The position numbers were made by a program, and so were the translations under genes. The notes under the pieces are model-generated. The model worked only from the letters and a program-made list of their open reading frames with translations. It had not been told where the DNA came from and made no database searches. 64,000 nucleotides of DNA. Origin: Siphonodentalium dalli. Taxonomy: Eukaryota; Mollusca; Scaphopoda; Gadilida; Siphonodentaliidae. Numbering within the stretch: the stretch's first letter is position 1; every line of letters starts with the position of its first letter. The stretch is from contig CP136062.1 of NCBI GenBank assembly GCA_032622095.1, forward strand, positions 131,273,282-131,337,281, read 5' to 3'. This document shows, in pieces, positions 36,552 through 48,164 of the stretch.

Positions 36552-37891
36552 TGGGTCCGTGAAGTTAGCACAACATTCAACATTCAACATTCGTTCAACA
36601 TTCGCGTGAGTTGGCACAACATTAAACATTCAACATTCGTTCAACATTCGAATTTTCTTGTACATACTGGTACATAAGTTTTTTTAACGTGAATGGATTA
36701 AGTGGGTCGTATATATAGCACTCCTATCAAAATTAGAGTATTCGATACTTCGATGCTCATTTTTTAGCAATTTTAACATTCGATTTTTCTTGTACATAAA
36801 TTGTTTTAATGTGAATGGATTTATTGGGTCGTATACATAGCACTCCTATCAAAATGAATATTGGATACCTCGACGCTCATTTTTGAGCAATTTCAATTCC
36901 GGGGGAGAGAGGGGGCACATCATATGCGCATGATCGGATCGGGCCCATATATGCAGGCATTGTACCCTGGTGGTACTTTAATTCTCCATAGGGCCCACGC
37001 CTATCATGTGTGGTTTTCAGGGTACAATGCCTTCATATATGGGCCCGATCCGATCATGCGTATATGATGTGCCCCCTCTCTCCCCCGGAATTGAAATTGG
37101 TCAAAAATGAGCGTCGAGGTATCCAATACTCATTTTGATACGAGTGCTATGTATACGACCCACTAAATCCATTCACATTAAAACAATTTATGTACAAGAA
37201 AAATCGAATGTTAAAATTGCTCAAAAATGAGCATCGTAGTATCGAATACTCTAATTTTGATAGAGGTGCTATATATACGACCCACTCAATCCATTCACGT
37301 TCAAAAACAAATGTACAAGAAAATTCGAATGTTGAACGAATGTTGAATGTTGAATGTTGTGCCAACTTCACGCGAATGTTGAACGAATGTTGAATGTTCT
37401 TTCTGTTCAACATTCGCCAGCGAAAACCACACATGCTAGGCGTGGGCCCTATGGAGAATTAAAGTACCATCAGGGTACAATCCCTGCATATATGGACCCG
37501 ATCCTATCATGCGTATATGATGTGCCACCTCTCTCCCCCGGAATTGAAATTGCTCAAAAATGAGCGTCGAAATATCCAATACTCATTTTGATAGGTGTGC
37601 TATATATACGACGAACTAAATCCATTCACATTAAAACAATTTATGTACAAGAAAAATCGAATGTTAAAATTGCTCAAAAATGAGCATCGAAGTATCGAAT
37701 ACTCTAATTTTGATATATGAGTGCTATATATACGACCCACTTAATCCATTCACGTTAAAAAAACTTATGTACCAGTATGTACAAGAAAATTCGAATGTTG
37801 AACGAATGTTGAATGTTGAATGTTGTGCCAACTTCACGCGAATGTTGAACGAATGTTGAATGTTGAATGTTGTGCTAACTTCACGGACCCA
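36552..37891. mobile_element. Large foldback element, 465-bp arms, with 7-bp flanking repeat
   Basis: Ends TGGGTCCGTGAAGTTAGCAC and its complement (to 37891) are flanked by CAAAATG at 36545-36551 and 37892-37898. The arms contain (ACATTCAACATTCGTTCA)-type short tandem repeats, AACGTGAATGGATTAAG, a TGGGTCGTATATATAGCAC box repeated twice per arm, and GGGGGAGAGAGGGGGCAC. The left arm spans 36552-37019 and the right arm about 37430-37891. Between them lies a third, partial arm copy (37020-37400) in right-arm orientation. There is no transposase. ORFs here are by-products of the repeats. Confidence 0.88.
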
Positions 37892-37898
37892 CAAAATG

Positions 37899-39645
37899 TT
37901 ATATATATAAACAAGTTAATATGATTTATATATATATAAAACCCATAAATAGTTACTAAATGCTATACTAATCTATTGCAGTGTCATATATAGTTAGGCC
38001 CATATATACAGGTAGCGACATGCAATATACAAACTTGACTTCGTGCAAATGCGTGTATCTCGATCGCCATAGGGCTACATTTATACATATGTGTAGCTCA
38101 AATTTAATAGGCCTATCGCCATATATAATTAAAAAATAATCTACATAGGCATATAGTCCCCATGATGCCGACAGATATTGCTGCTTATGGCCTAAATGTG
38201 TGCATGTGCAATGTGTACGTGCAATGTTATATTTTAAAATGTATCTATATGGGACTGGGGTAGCTATAGGCGTACCAGTATATGTAGGCCTACCTCCAGC
38301 TCTACGCAAATTAATGCAGTAAATAGACTGCCTGGCTATGATTGTGCAGATAGGCCTACAAGTTTTGCAATTTTTCGAATCATCATCCATGCTTCAAGTT
38401 TGCATGTACTAGTATATAGGCCTATCGTCTCGCGGCTCCATGATTGTATATTGACGAGGACTGTATACAGCCTACCTATAAAATGAGACGGTTCCTCGAA
38501 GACAGTACTGTTAAACCATCGACGTATATTATAATATAGATCGATGGTTAAACCAACAAACTTGTCCCCCAATCCCTTGTAAATTGAGTTACAATAAATA
38601 TGTTTAAACCAACCAACTAAAGGCAAACTAATGGGCTGACGCCCGATGCGATGACAATAGGGGCCTATGAGTTTATATTGAAAGGTCTTGTGATATTAAT
38701 ATAATTTATCTTTTCTAAAACCACGCCTTTTTATATCAGAGAAATGTAAGCACGGACTCAGTATAGGTCTACATATAGTGCCATTGCTTCAGATGCGCTT
38801 AATTGCTTCAGTGAGCGTGAAAAAATTATCATACATGTAGGCCTACCGGTATATATAGTTATGTACATTATTTACAAGTTAGTGTGCAGATGCAAATATA
38901 AAGGCACAATAAAGCTAAATTATATACGCACACGATGGCCTATAATGATCTATAATGTATAGGCCTATATAGGCTACCTTAGCTACTGCAATGCCAAGGG
39001 TGTCGCCATGCATGCATGATTTTTCGACCCATAGGACTATATAGATGCAGGTGCTGCGATCCCTCGACGTGACACGCAGGGTGGCCAAAGCTATAGCCTA
39101 CATAATAGTAGGCCTATACTATGACCTGGGCTTGCTGACCATTGCAGATATCCCAACTGTAGACTGGGGTATGCCATAATAATCATCCCGACTGAAATAT
39201 CCTGTGCCCCGAGTACTTATAAGTTAGGTCATGTCATTAATCTCTACTATAGCTGTCAAACGAACGTAGACAAAGTTGAGATTCATGGCATGATCTACTT
39301 ATTAGTGTTAGATAAAAACCACGAAATTCATTGTGCGTATCTGCACGTGCACATACCGTTAGTGACATGTTATAAACTTAGTGAACAACTCAACTCATTG
39401 AACTACTATACGCTATATGCAAATCTAGGTCTATACTGACAATGTCATGACAATTCGAATGCGAGGCTGGCACATCGCTCGACTATAGGCCTATATATTA
39501 CGCTCATCATCGCACCTGTTTCCTGTCAATATACATGTATAATTATATATATTTAATTTTTTTTTTTAAGTAGAAACTCTCTGCTGAGGTAGGTGACTGC
39601 TGACGTGAAGATTGGAATAGTTTGAAAATTAAGACAGGTATCCGT
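37899..39645. other. AT-rich sequence enriched in TAGGCCTA
   Basis: AGGCCTA/TAGGCCT words recur at least eight times between 38110 and 39495 (for example 38112, 38289, 38353, 38417, 38845, 38961, 39112, 39488). A perfect 13-bp stem, GTTAAACCATCGA with TCGATGGTTAAAC, lies at 38510-38553. The 140-codon minus-strand stretch at 37968-38390 has no recognisable domain. Confidence 0.5.
38558..38603 (+). mobile_element. 46-bp LINE 3' terminus with 10-bp flanking repeat
   Basis: ACTTGTCCCCCAATCCC and TTACAATAAATATG match the 3' end of the LINE at 60950-61000 in order and spacing. TTAAACCAAC occurs on both sides (38548-38557, 38604-38613), consistent with a target-site duplication of an extremely 5'-truncated insertion. 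Because the LINE tail itself often ends GTTTAAA, part of the right repeat could belong to the element. Confidence 0.6.
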
Positions 39646-39654
39646 TCATTGTTG

Positions 39655-40158
39655 AATATTTATTACGCAATATTTGTGCTTAAGCGCAAATAACCTCTAT
39701 GATTTGCGCTTAAGCGCAAATATTTACGCTTAAGCGTAAATCATTTGTGCTCAAGCGCAAATAATTTGCCCTTAAGTGCAAATAATTTATGCTTAAGTGC
39801 AAATAATTTCCACTTAAGCGCAAATAAAAAATAATATTCATTGATTCCCCCCTGAATTAATTTTAATTGGCACAGGCCTAAACACATCACTCAAGTCTAT
39901 ATAAACCCACCATATGAGGGAAGCAATCCCCCAGTAACCCCTAGATCCCTTTTATTACCATGGAAAAGATATAGATCTGTGCAGGATATGTCTTATTTAT
40001 AAAATATACTAGATCTCTGGGATGGAGACACAAATTCTTGGAGACAGGGATGCTGATAATATGAAAATAGGTCCCCCCCCTATTTCAAGTCAGTAAGTAC
40101 ACCATAAAAAGGAAGCAAGCCCCCTGTAACCCTTAATTCCCTTTTTATGGCCATGGAA

Positions 40159-40193
<35 letters not shown>

Positions 40194-40456
40194 GTGCAGG
40201 AGATGTCCCTTTAATAACATATACTAGAGCTCTGGGAGTGAGGCACTAATTCCTGGGACACCAGGGACAGATATGCTATGCATATGTAAATGTTTTTTTT
40301 TCTTCAAATTCGAGTCTGTATGGGGCTGTTACTATGGGCCCATAATAATATACTATGAGATGGACTCAATCATTCACAATCAGTGGGAAGTAAGGGAATG
40401 TTAGGTATTTGTGCTTAAGCGCAAATAAATAATAAATGTGAAAAGGGCCTCCCATA
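39655..40456 (-). mobile_element. TATGGG palindrome-array element, copy 1
   Basis: The right end is AAAAGGGCCTCCCATA (to 40456), identical to the terminus of copy 2. The left part (39675-39830) holds about eight variants of ATTTGCGCTTAAGCGCAAAT. The interior 39838-40410 is the reverse complement of about 45620-46140 and is itself a tandem pair of units of roughly 200 bp (CCATGG.A...GATAT, TCTGTGCAGGA.ATGTC, ATACTAGA.CTCTGGGA). It includes a (TA)n run at 40162-40191. The left terminus is degraded. No ORF. Confidence 0.82.
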
Positions 40457-41165
40457 ACTATTAGGGTTTGTAATAATATAATCTAATTTAATTTGATTTT
40501 AATTTGGAGTGTCATGATTGAATTCTTCACCGAGTCGAATGGGTTTTCTGGGACGTCCAGCATCGATTTAGTTGGTTCATCATCCTGGTCCCGAACTCAT
40601 TGACTTGAGTGGAGTTACCTTCACCGTAGGTACCTAGCTACGAAGTATCAGAGTATCTTCACCCACCCTAGGAATTGCTAGAGTTAATTGGCACTCTTCA
40701 ATATGGCCAATGGAATATAACTCACAACTCCTTATGAATTTTAGGGGTGCGATTAATTTGACACCATATCCAAGATATCTTCACATGTTCCTGAACAAAC
40801 TCTCATTTCTTATTGACATGTCCAGGTTATACAATCTGGATACTATCAGGAGATCGATGTCCCACAATTCATTAAATCTGAGATAAACAAATTTAATCAG
40901 TAAACAGCCCTGATAATTATTCATTTATATTACTGTATCCACATATCATGATAGACATTATGTATACCTTATCAGTTTTCAGCTATCTCTGGGATAATAT
41001 CTTGATCAAATTCTGGTCCCTCACATTATTATCCATATATATATATATATGTAGCTCTTTGAGTTCCAGGATCCTTAATGATAATGAAAACAAAATTATG
41101 AATAATCCTTCACTAATCATACAATAATAATCCTTGTACACAATAATCCAGAGTAAATTCCAAGA
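40457..41165. other. AT-rich sequence, no gene recognised
   Basis: A short TA run lies at 41035-41051. Nothing else of note was seen. Confidence 0.4.
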
Positions 41166-44100
41166 CGGTGGCCATTTTTTAAACAAATTTGAATTTTTTT
41201 TATGGCTCTGATCTGGTTGTCATACTGAAGATCTATATTAAGTTTGGTGACAATCGGATAAGGGCTTGCAGGATGTGCCAAAGGATTCACCATGGAAAGC
41301 GTAAAATTCATGATGGTCACCCCAAAGAACCATATGAAGTTTGAATGAAAGTGTCAATGACACTGTAGCTCAACTTGGAAAGGGAATAATTTCATGTGTT
41401 AAAGTCAATGGAGTGATTAGGAATGTGGAAAGTTGAATGGTCTAGTTATGCAAAGAGTAAAATCTAAGATGGCCGCTGGCAGCCATGTTTTTTTGCCAAA
41501 TGATCCCAAAAAGACTCGTTCCCATTTATACATGTCATTATTAACATCCAGTACAAATTTCATGATGATCTGACAAATGATACGACCTGTAGGCCGCGCC
41601 AAAGGATTTAGTCATGCAAAGAGTTAAATCCAAGATGGCTTCTGGTGGCCATTTTTTTTGGCCGAATGACCCCAAAATGACTCGTTCCCATCTACATGTC
41701 AATATTAACATCCTTGACAAATTTCATGATGATCAGACAAGCAGTATGACCTGTAACCCGCGCCAATGGATTGAATTTTGAAATCCAAAATGGTGACTGG
41801 TGGCCATGTTTTTTGCCGAATGACCCCAAAATAACTCGTTCCCATCTACATGACAATGTCAACATTCATGACAAATTTCATAAAGATCGGACCAAAGGTA
41901 CGACCTGTAGCCCGTCCTAATGGATTGAATTTTGAAATCCAAGATGGCCGCTGGCGGCCATGTTGTTTGTCCGAATGACCCCAAAATGACTCCCATCTAC
42001 ATTCCAATTTCAACAGCCATGACAAATTTCGAGATGATCAGACTAAAGGTACGACCTGTAGCCCGTGCTAAAGGATTTATTTTAGTCATACAAAGAGTAA
42101 AATCCAAAATGGCTGCTGGCGGCATTGTTTTTTTGCCGAATGACCCCAAAATGACTCGTTCCCATCTACATTTCAATGTCAACAGATATGAGACATTATA
42201 TGATAATCCGACCAAGGGTACGACCTGTAGGCCGTACCAAAGAATTTAGTCATGCAAAGAGTAAATCTAAGATGGCTGCTGGCAACCATGTTTTTTGGCC
42301 GAATGACTCCAAAATTACTCGTTCCCATCTACATGTCAAATTTCATGATGATCGGACCAAAGGTACGACCTGTAGCCCGTGCTAATGGATTTGAATTTTG
42401 AAATCCAAGATGGCCACTGGCAGCAATGTTGTTTGTCCGAATGACCCGAAAATGACTCGTTCCCATTTACATTCCAATTTCAACAGCCATGACAAATTTC
42501 ATGATGATCAGACTAAAGGTACGACCTGTAGCCCGTGCTAAAGGATTTAGTCATACAAAGAGTAAAATCCAAAATGGCTGCTGGCAGCCATGTTTTTTTG
42601 CCGAATGACCCGAAAATGACTCGTTCCCATCTACATGTCATTGTTAACATCCATGATACATTTTATGATGATCCGACCAAAGGTACGACCTGTAGGCCGT
42701 GCCAAAGAATTTAGTCATGCAAAGAGTAAATCTAAGATGGCTGCCGACGGCCATGTTTTTGGGCCGAATGACCCCAAAATTACTCATTCCCATCTACATG
42801 TCAATGTTAACATTCTTGACAAATTTCATGATGATCAGACCAAAGGTACGACCTGTAGCCCGTGCTAAAGGATTTAGTCATACAAAGAGTAAAATCCAAA
42901 ATGGCTGCTGGCGGCCATGTTTTTTTGACCCCATCATAACTCAATACCAACTACATGTCAATATTAACATCCATTTCAAATTTCATAATGATCCGAAAAA
43001 AGATACGACCTGTAGACTGTGGTAATGGATTGAATTCTGAAATCCAAGATGGCCACTGGCTGCCATGTTTTTTTGGCCGAACAAACCCAAAATCACTCAT
43101 TCCCATCTAAATGGCATTGTTAACATCCATGACAAATTTCATGAAGATCCGACAAAAGCTACGACCTGTAGCCTGCGCCAAAGGATTTAGTCATTAAAGA
43201 GCAAAATCCAAGATGGCTGCTGGTGGCCATGTTTTCTGGCCGAATGACCCCAAAACGACTCGTTCCCATCTACATGTAATTTTTAACATCCATGACAAAT
43301 TTCATGACGATCCGACAAAAGCTATGACCGGTAGCCCGCGCCAAAGGATTTAGTCATGTAAAGAGCAAAATCCAAGATGGCTGCTGGCAGCCATGTTTTT
43401 TGGCCGAACGACTCCAAAATCACTTGTCAATATTAACATATATGACAAATTTCATGATGATCAGAGGAACAGTACGACCTGTAGCCCGCGCCAATGGATT
43501 TAATTTTGAAATCCAAGATGGCCGCCAGCAGCCATGTTTTTTGGCCGAATCACCCCAAAATAATTCATTCCCATCTACATGTCAATGACAACATTCATGA
43601 CAAATTTCATAAAGATCAGACCAAAGGTACCACCTGTAGCACGCGCCAAAGGATTTAGTCATGCAAAGAGTAAAATCCAAGATGGCTGCTGGTGGCCATG
43701 TTTTTGGCGGAATGACCCCAAAATGACTCGTTCCCATCTACACGTCATTATTAACATCCATGACAAATTTCATAAAGATCAGACCAAAGGTACGACCTGT
43801 AGCCCGCGCAAAAGGAAATTGTTGACAGACACACACACGACAACCCATGGCAATAGCTCAAACTTACAAAGTAAGTTGAGCTAAAAATAACGGCTCCTAT
43901 CTGAGGTCACCCTGAAGATCCCTGTGAAGTTTGGTGACGATCCGATGAGGCAGAAGGCATGTAGGGTGTGCCGAAGGATTTAGTCATACAAAGAGTAAAA
44001 TCCAAGATGGCTGCTGGTGGCCGTGTTTTTCAATAAAATATCGAAAAAATTTGATGGCTCCAATCTAAAGGTCAGTCAAAAGTACCATATGAAGTTTGTT

Positions 44101-44245
44101 ACAAAGAGATGAGGGATGAGGGACCTGTAGACCGTGCCAAAGAATTTAGTCATGCAAAGAGTAAAATTCAAGATGGCTGCTGGCGGCCATGTTTTTTTGC
44201 CTAATGACCCCAAAATGACTCGTTCCCATCTACATGTCATTGTTA
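41166..44245 (-). repeat. Satellite S, locus B (inverted relative to locus A)
   Basis: About 18 monomers of roughly 155-170 bp read TCCAAGATGGC.GCTGG, GGCCATGTTTTTTGGCCGAA, TGACCCCAAAATGACTCG, TTCCCATCTACATGTCA, GACAAATTTCATGATGATC and GGTACGACCTGTAGCCCG. Two monomer types (ATTTAGTCATGCAAAGAGT or ATTGAATTTTGAAATCC) are intermixed. The left edge (41345-41450) and the right edge (TGACAGACACACACACGACA, CCATGGCAATAGCTCAAAC at 43850) match the two edges of locus A in reverse. Non-coding. Confidence 0.92.
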
Positions 44246-45015
44246 AAGTGATGTGAAACGTAAATTGAACCTCACAATTGAGTTCCCTGCGTCATTCTGT
44301 GGGAAGAGTGAATAAAATAACTCAGATACACGAAATCCCCCATCCTGAAGTCAGTTTGTACACATTATACGGCCATTCGGCTAACTATTTATATTCATCA
44401 ATCGTCCCGATTAATTTCACCATAATAACACGAAAATACAAACCGATGCGTTGTCTTGTGCAGTCACGGAAATGCCCGAGCACTTCCGACTCGATTGGGA
44501 TTGAATCGGGTTTCGTTCTCAGAAATGGCTTCTAGGGAGGATGACCGTTCGCTGGAATAGCGTCATGCACATCAGAATATTAAAGCGAAAAACAAATTGA
44601 CATCGCAATCGGTAGTCAATTCGACAGGGAAGGAATAGAAAGGGAATTGTTGCGTGAAATCACAAACGGAAGAACATTGGCCGAGTTAGTGGCAAAGATT
44701 ATAATCGAACAGTGATCGAGAGGTAATAATTCCAAAATGTTACTATTTATAGAAAATTGTAAGCGCATTGACCGAATTTTTACATCAATCTGGCCGCAAG
44801 CACAGTACCGTGCAGAAAGAGTTGTCTTACTTTTTTAACTCAAAACTGTTTAATTACATTATACCTGTACAATAGTACACATAATTGGTATTCAATATGC
44901 CAGTACAGAACATTTGTTAGCTCATTGGCCATGAAATGTTTTTAATGGCAAATTAGTAAGCACTATTCATTCTGATGGATGATAACTATAATGGAAAGCC
45001 TTTTTCACATGTATT
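44246..45015. other. No gene recognised
   Basis: An open 43-codon run at 44584-44715 (containing FDREGIERELLREITNGRTL) looks more protein-like than its neighbours but has no upstream coding context, so I do not call it a gene. The remainder is AT-rich. Confidence 0.35.
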
Positions 45016-45446
45016 AGCTAATTGCACATTAGCATAAGTGAATTACAATTAAGCGTAATGTATTACACTCAGGCGTAATGTATTACACTCAGGTGTAATG
45101 CACACATATAAAGCGTACTCCACTTACGCTTAACCGTATGATGTAGATAAAGCATTACTCCTATGAGTAATATAATTATGACTAGTGTGCTTAAGCGTAA
45201 TTGATTAAAGTGTGCTTAAGCGTAATTGATTTACGCTTAAGCTCACTGGTCATTTATTTTCATTGATAGATTAATTACACTTAATCATAAATGAATTATG
45301 CTTAAGCGATTATACGAGAAGCCGTTTTCACATTTATTCTGATTCTGCTTAATCGCAAATCATTTACGCTTAAGTGTAAATCATTTGCACTTAAGAGCAA
45401 ATCATTTATACTTAAATACAAATCATATGCTCTTTAGCGGAAATAG
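45016..45446. repeat. Cluster of diverged TTAAGCG palindromes
   Basis: Variants of AATTACGCTTAAGCGTAAAT and ATTACACTCAGGCGTAATG recur about every 20-30 bases between 45035 and 45430. It abuts copy 2 of the TATGGG element and probably represents an older, decayed member or its expansion. Confidence 0.7.
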
Positions 45447-46277
45447 TATGGGAGGCCCTTTTCACATTTATTATTTATTTGCGCTTAAGCGCAAATATTT
45501 GTGCTTAAGCATAAATCATTAAGCGCAAATATTTGTGCTTAAGCGTAAATCATTTGCGCTTAAGCACAAATATGTGTCTATCAATTTAATTGCGCTTAAG
45601 CGCAAATACCTAACACTCCATCTGATGTGAATGATTGAGTCCATCTCATATTATATTAGCATGGGCCCATAGTAATAGCCCCATACAGACTCGAAGTTGA
45701 AGAAAAAACATATTTCCATATGCATATCAGCATCTCTGTCCCTGGTGTCCCAAGATTTGGTGCCTCACTCCCAGAGCTCATGTATATTTTATTATCTCCT
45801 GCACAGATATATACCATTTCCATGGCCATAAATAGGGAATTAGGGGTTACTGGGGTTTGCTTCCCTCATATGGTGTACTCATTGACTTGAAGTTGGGGAA
45901 AAAACCTCTATTTTCATAATATCAGCATCCCTGTCCCCAAGAATTTGTGTCGCCATCCCAGAGATATAGTATATTTTATAAAAGAGACATATCCTACACA
46001 GATCTATATCATTTCCATGGTCATAAAACAGATCTTGGGGTTTCTGGGGGATTGTTTCCCTCATATGGTGGGGCTATATCAACTTTAGTGATGTGTTTAG
46101 GCCTGTGCCATGTAAAATTAATTCAGGGGGGATCATTGCATATTGATTTTTATTTGCGCTTAAGTGCAAATGATTTGCGCTTAAGCGCAAATATGATCTA
46201 TTTGCTTAATTGCAAATGATAGAGGTTATTTGCGCTTAAGCGTAAATAAATAATAAATGTGAAAAGGGCCTCCCATA
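45447..46277 (+). mobile_element. TATGGG palindrome-array element, copy 2 (complete)
   Basis: Terminal inverted repeats of about 48 bp: it starts TATGGGAGGCCCTTTTCAC followed by ATTTATTATTTATTTGCGC, and the right end is the complement with one difference. The flanks AAATAG (45441-45446) and TAATAG (46278-46283) suggest a 6-bp target duplication with one mismatch. Palindromes of the ATTTGCGCTTAAGCGCAAAT type line both inner ends (45480-45605 and 46150-46235). The central part is shared, inverted, with copy 1. No ORF of note. Confidence 0.88.
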
Positions 46278-46676
46278 TAATAGATCACATTTATGGCAAT
46301 TTTATGCTAAAGCGCCAATATATTATTAGACACATATTTTTTGCGCTTGAGCGCAATTGATTTACACTAATAAATAATATATTTGAAAAGGCGATTTCCT
46401 CTAAACTCAAATTTACTCTGGCAATAAGACATCAATCAAACATCGGTTTAGACTCCCCCATATACTATGAGATGGACTCAATTATTCAGACAGAGGAAAT
46501 CAGTTGGAGTTAGGTATTTGCTTAAGTGTAAATGAGTTCCGCGCTTAAGCGTAAATGAAGTACGCTTAAACGTAATTCATATACACTCTCATTGAACTCC
46601 CCTCAAGCTGAAATGGATGCAACCGCATTACTAATGCCAGTAACCTACATCAGGTTATACCAATATACATGAGGTA
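46278..46676. repeat. Decayed palindrome cluster between two TATGGG elements
   Basis: Scattered GCGCTTGAGCGCAATT, GCGCTTAAGCGTAAATGA and ACGCTTAAACGTAATTCA words. AATAAATAATATATTTGAAAA near 46370 resembles the inner terminus of the element family, so a third degraded member may be present. Confidence 0.6.
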
Positions 46677-47047
46677 TATGGGGAGCCAAATTAACATTTA
46701 ATAAATAATAGAGCTTAAGCGATATAATTGAGCTTAAGCGATATAATTGAGCTTAAGCGATATAATAAGGGAAGATATAATTGCGATTAAGTTCAATAAG
46801 GAAATATCTAATTGCGCTTAGCACAATAAGGAATATCTTATTGCACTTAAGCACAAAAAGGAATATCGTATTGCACTTAAGCGCAATAAGGAATCTCTAA
46901 GCGCAATAAGGAATCTTCTTATTGCACTTAAGCGCGATAAGAAATATTCTTATTGCACTTAAGTGTAATTAGAGATTCCTTGATTGGGGGGGGGGGGGGG
47001 GCTTTAGCTCAATTATTTATTAAATGTTAATTTGGCTTCCTCCCATA
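46677..47047. mobile_element. TATGGG palindrome-array element, subfamily 2
   Basis: Starts TATGGGGAGCCAAATTAAC and ends with the complement GTTAATTTGGCTTCCTCCCATA-type terminus (20 of its bases: TAATTTGGCTTCCTCCCATA). The flanks GAGGTA and GAGGTG give a 5-of-6 target duplication. The interior is a run of GAGCTTAAGCGATATAATT and GCACTTAAGCGCAATAAGGA units, including three near-identical 19-base copies at 46711-46765, plus a G16 run near 46986. 371 bp, non-coding. Confidence 0.85.
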
Positions 47048-48160
47048 GAGGTGAGATAGCTGATGAACCCAATTACACTCAAGCGTAATTCAAATGTATT
47101 ACGCTGATCGTAAGTTAATTATGCTTAAGCATAAATAATTTATGCTTAAGTGTAATTAGCTACTATAAAGTGAATCTGGGATAAGGGGAGTACTCTAAAT
47201 TGTTCTTTCGACCAGCTGTTTCTACCAATTAAAAAAAAATCTCATTTATTTTGAAACTAATGAAAGACAATGGTATATTTTTTTACTAGTAATATTCATT
47301 ATAAACTTGTACAAATCTGAAAACAAACAAAATTTTAATATTTAAGAAATTTAGAGTTCCCTCTCTTACAGCAGCAACCACTATGCCAGGAAGACCAATC
47401 GATCTAGTTCAGCCCGATTGGGCTATTATAATTTATAGATCGATCGGTGGTTCATGCACTCTCTGCGTTTGAAATATTGCTAATAATTTCCATTTACATA
47501 AGTCAATAATGCCATTGCAGATAACTTCATCTTAAATTCGACCAAATGTGTTGACGTTTGATAAGAAGGGCAGGAATTCCCCGATTTGTTTATTTTCAAT
47601 CGATGAGAAGCATGACGACCTGGATCAGCTGATCGGTTCGGAGGTGCGCCAATCGTATTTTGCATGCTGTGAATACCCATTCACGCCTAAATTTGCAAAC
47701 AATCCATATATAACATATACACAGTGTGTACACTTTGTTAGTTGCCAATTAATTCTCGACATTTCAATTAGAAAACATGAGATATCGATGCAAAAATCAA
47801 GACATAATCACATTATCTAGTTTGTGTTTTGTTGAATCTACTTTCGGTTATCGACATGTCCGCTATTGTTTTGGCTGTTCTCTTAACCGTGCGTGCCAGC
47901 CGATCGTCGTTTTTCGGGCGGTTCCGATTTCTTCCGAATATAATTCCATGACCTCCACGCGATGATTCGCGCCGAAAATGTGGTTGTATCTGAGAAGATT
48001 TCTTACTCTGACCGCAGTTTTCAACAATTTAATACGGGGCGAATACCGCATCAATAATATGCAACCTTGGGGTTTTATTTCTAGTTTTTTATGACCTTTC
48101 TTATGGTATATCGGATACAGTTCTGTCTGACATGAAATATATACCCACCGGGAGTGAAGC
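47048..48160. other. No gene recognised
   Basis: A few further TTAAGC palindromes occur up to 47160. The rest is AT-rich. A minus-strand open stretch (47863-48054) is basic and free of repeats but has no identifiable domain. Confidence 0.4.
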
Positions 48161-48164
48161 TAAT

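Noticed and set aside
39675-39830. CRISPR-like regularly spaced repeats
   Set aside because: The repeats are palindromes with irregular, repeat-like spacers, in a eukaryotic context, and belong to a terminal-inverted-repeat element.
41900-43884. ORFs of 70-108 codons in satellite S with recurring MTRSHLHVN-like peptides
   Set aside because: Tandem monomer translation; similar peptides appear on both strands and with shifting frames at each indel.
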